A model generated the notes under the pieces. The model was not told where the DNA came from and ran no database searches. It saw only the letters and a list, made by a program, of their open reading frames with translations. Source: Pseudomonadota bacterium (GTDB lineage Bacteria; Pseudomonadota; Gammaproteobacteria; Burkholderiales; SG8-39). Taken from it: DNA of 42,920 nucleotides. Location: the NCBI GenBank assembly GCA_018241645.1, contig JAFEDL010000050.1, forward strand, positions 1 to 42,920. The letters are read 5' to 3'. Below are positions 41,444 through 42,920 of this stretch, one piece after another (the stretch's first letter is position 1; each line of letters begins with the position of its first letter). Both the position numbers and the translations under genes were made by a program.

Positions 41444-42405
41444 ATATCCTGAAGGTCCTGGCTTTCGCGGCCGCGGCGCTCGCGGCGAATGCGGCTTTCG
41501 CCCAGGCGGAATTCCCTTCGAAGCCCATCCGGCTCGTGGTGCCGTTCCCGCCGGGCGGCACTACCGACGTGCTCGGCCGGATCGCCGCGCGGCGCTTGGG
41601 CGACCTGTATGGCAAACCAGTGGTCGTCGAGAACAAGCCCGGCGCCAGCGGCCACGTGGGCGCGGCGGAAGTCGCGCGCGCCGCGCCGGACGGCTACACG
41701 CTCGTCGCCGGCACGATCGGCATCCATGCGGCCCATCGCATGTACAAGAAGCTCACCTACACCCCGGCGACCGACCTGCAGCCCATCACCCTGCTGGCCG
41801 AGCAGTCCAACCTGCTCATCGTGAACCCGGGCGTGGCCGCGAAGAGCGTCGAGGAACTGGTGGCGCTGGCCAAGGCAAGGCCCGGTGCGCTCAACTACGC
41901 TTCGGCCGGGCCCGGTTCCTCGATCCACATGGTGACCGAACTCTTCATCCTCGCGACCGGCGTGAAGCTGACCCATGTGCCGTACAAGGGCAGCGGCCCC
42001 GCGCTGAACGACCTGATGGGCGGGCAGATCCAGCTGATCTTCGAGAACTTTCCCACCGGCCTGCCGCTGGTGCGCGGGGGGCGGGTCAGGCCGCTGGCGG
42101 TGACCGGCGCGCAGCGCGAAGCCGCGTTGCCCGAGGTGCCCACGGTGGCCGAAACGGTCGCGCCGGGATTTGCGGCCACCTCATGGTTCACGCTCGCCGG
42201 CCCGCGCGGGCTGCCGGCAGCCCTGGCCGACAGGATACAGTCGGACCTCAAGCGGGCGTTGTCACCGCCCGAGGTGGGCGCGGAATTGCGCGCGCAGGGC
42301 ATCGGCCTCGTGCTGAACACGCCGGCGGAGGCTGCGCGTTTCATCGCGGCGGAGACCGAAAAATGGAACCGGGTCATCGACGCGGCGAAGATCCAGGTGG
42401 AGTAG
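41440..42405 (+). CDS. Bug family (TctC-like) periplasmic substrate-binding protein
   Basis: A 321-residue receptor with signal peptide LAFAAAALAANAAFAQ, cleaved near residue 22. Motifs are LVVPFPPGGTTDVLGR, VVVENKPGASGHVGAAEVARAAPDGYT (about residues 58-84), NYASAGPGSSIHM and HVPYKGSGPAL. The PFPPGG and AGxIG-type loops are classical Bug features. It overlaps the preceding gene by four bases and is therefore co-translated with it. Together with the ThDP enzyme it forms a compact uptake-and-conversion unit whose ligand might be a keto acid. No tctAB genes are present. Confidence 0.93.
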   Translation: MNILKVLAFAAAALAANAAFAQAEFPSKPIRLVVPFPPGGTTDVLGRIAARRLGDLYGKPVVVENKPGASGHVGAAEVARAAPDGYTLVAGTIGIHAAHRMYKKLTYTPATDLQPITLLAEQSNLLIVNPGVAAKSVEELVALAKARPGALNYASAGPGSSIHMVTELFILATGVKLTHVPYKGSGPALNDLMGGQIQLIFENFPTGLPLVRGGRVRPLAVTGAQREAALPEVPTVAETVAPGFAATSWFTLAGPRGLPAALADRIQSDLKRALSPPEVGAELRAQGIGLVLNTPAEAARFIAAETEKWNRVIDAAKIQVE

Positions 42406-42422
42406 CCCTGTGACGCCGCCCC

Positions 42423-42920
42423 CTAGACCGCGTTGCGCGGGTGCTCGTGCATCTCGTACCACACCAGCGCGCGCAGCAGCAGCAGGTCGTGCGGCTGGGG
42501 GTCCTTGAAGATGACGCCGTGCTGGTGCCGCGGCGCGCCCGCCGCGTCCTCGGCGCATTTTGCGGTGCGTATCGTGGCGGTGAGCTTGAGCGCGGACGGC
42601 ACGCCGTGCAGGCTGAAATCGAAGTCGAGCTTGATCTCCTCGCCGGCGCTGCCGAGCGGTTCGGCCGACTCGACCAGCGCGCCCGTGGCGCTGATGTTTT
42701 CGATCAGCGCGTCGATGGCGCCCGGTCCGCCGGGCGGCACGACCCGGGCAGCCAGGTTCACCCGGTAACGCGGCGAACTGCGCACTTCCAGCCCCTCCAC
42801 CTTGTCCGGGAACGAGAGGTGCAGGTAATCGAACGGCGGGCGCGCGGACTTCAGTACCGTGCCCTTGAACGCAAACGCGCTGCTGCCGGTGAACACGCGC
42901 AGCAGCACGTTCTCGTCCTT
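42423..42920 (-). CDS. PilZ-domain protein, 5' end cut by the window edge
   Basis: At least 165 residues of a protein that continues past the right edge; the visible frame opens with KDENVLLRVF. The N-terminal part (RVFTGSSAFAFKGTVLKSARPP, about 20 residues) resembles the YcgR-type flagellar-brake domain. The PilZ domain follows, with RYRVNL (an RxxxR motif) and ENISATGALV, matching the c-di-GMP-binding D/NxSxxG pattern. It would bind cyclic di-GMP and alter motility or surface polymer production. It converges on the Bug gene with 17 bases between the stops. The 5' end and true start are not in the window. Confidence 0.82.
   Translation of the reverse strand, partial: KDENVLLRVFTGSSAFAFKGTVLKSARPPFDYLHLSFPDKVEGLEVRSSPRYRVNLAARVVPPGGPGAIDALIENISATGALVESAEPLGSAGEEIKLDFDFSLHGVPSALKLTATIRTAKCAEDAAGAPRHQHGVIFKDPQPHDLLLLRALVWYEMHEHPRNAV

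Overview
The window looks like a piece of chromosome from a high-GC betaproteobacterium, probably of the Burkholderiales. The evidence is the strong G/C third-position bias, five orphan receptors of the Bug (TctC-like) family with no tctA or tctB beside them, and many small catabolic operons. There are no rRNA or tRNA genes, CRISPR arrays or insertion sequences. The exact genus cannot be read from the sequence.

Layout. (1) 1-8077, plus strand: a sirtuin, then a tight block made of a KstR2-like TetR regulator, a TPR protein with a C-terminal 2OG-Fe(II) oxygenase domain, and three overlapping genes for a molybdenum hydroxylase. That enzyme has the extra four-cysteine loop of 4-hydroxybenzoyl-CoA reductase. 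A DUF6151 protein follows. (2) 8330 to about 10700: a visibly more AT-rich island. I read it as an integron gene-cassette array with no integrase (a CALIN): four attC-like sites separate an orphan SH3-like protein, a four-helix membrane protein, a GNAT acetyltransferase and a DUF1810 protein, and a hicAB toxin-antitoxin pair follows the last site. (3) 10765-16060: a TPR glycosyltransferase, divergent from a membrane-anchored Ser/Thr kinase, followed by an MDR reductase and a hotdog thioesterase. (4) 16071-21203, minus strand: a probable operon Bug - amidohydrolase - Bug - alpha/beta hydrolase - PhzF. (5) 21273-24140: a TTC38-like TPR protein, a Bug receptor and a convergent CBS protein.

(6) 24283-37693, plus strand: the largest coherent system. 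It holds a KstD-like FAD dehydrogenase, a ThDP enzyme, a cupin, an aldehyde dehydrogenase, an IclR regulator, a complete Liv-type ABC importer, an SDR and a TcuA-like FAD dehydrogenase. The importer consists of a Tat-exported binding protein, LivH, and one polypeptide that fuses LivM, LivG and LivF. The promoters at the head of the catabolic genes and of the importer share an identical 15-bp sequence, which suggests that one regulator, most simply the local IclR protein, controls both. The substrate is unknown; the enzymes suggest an organic acid that is imported, dehydrogenated, cleaved or ligated by ThDP chemistry and oxidised through an aldehyde.

(7) 37709-42405: a Bug receptor transcribed away from a second ThDP enzyme, with a near-perfect 20-bp palindrome just upstream of the Bug gene. 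The ThDP gene is followed by a type-1 periplasmic-binding-protein fold that lacks a signal peptide, and by a fifth Bug receptor. (8) 42423 to the right edge: a 5'-truncated PilZ protein.
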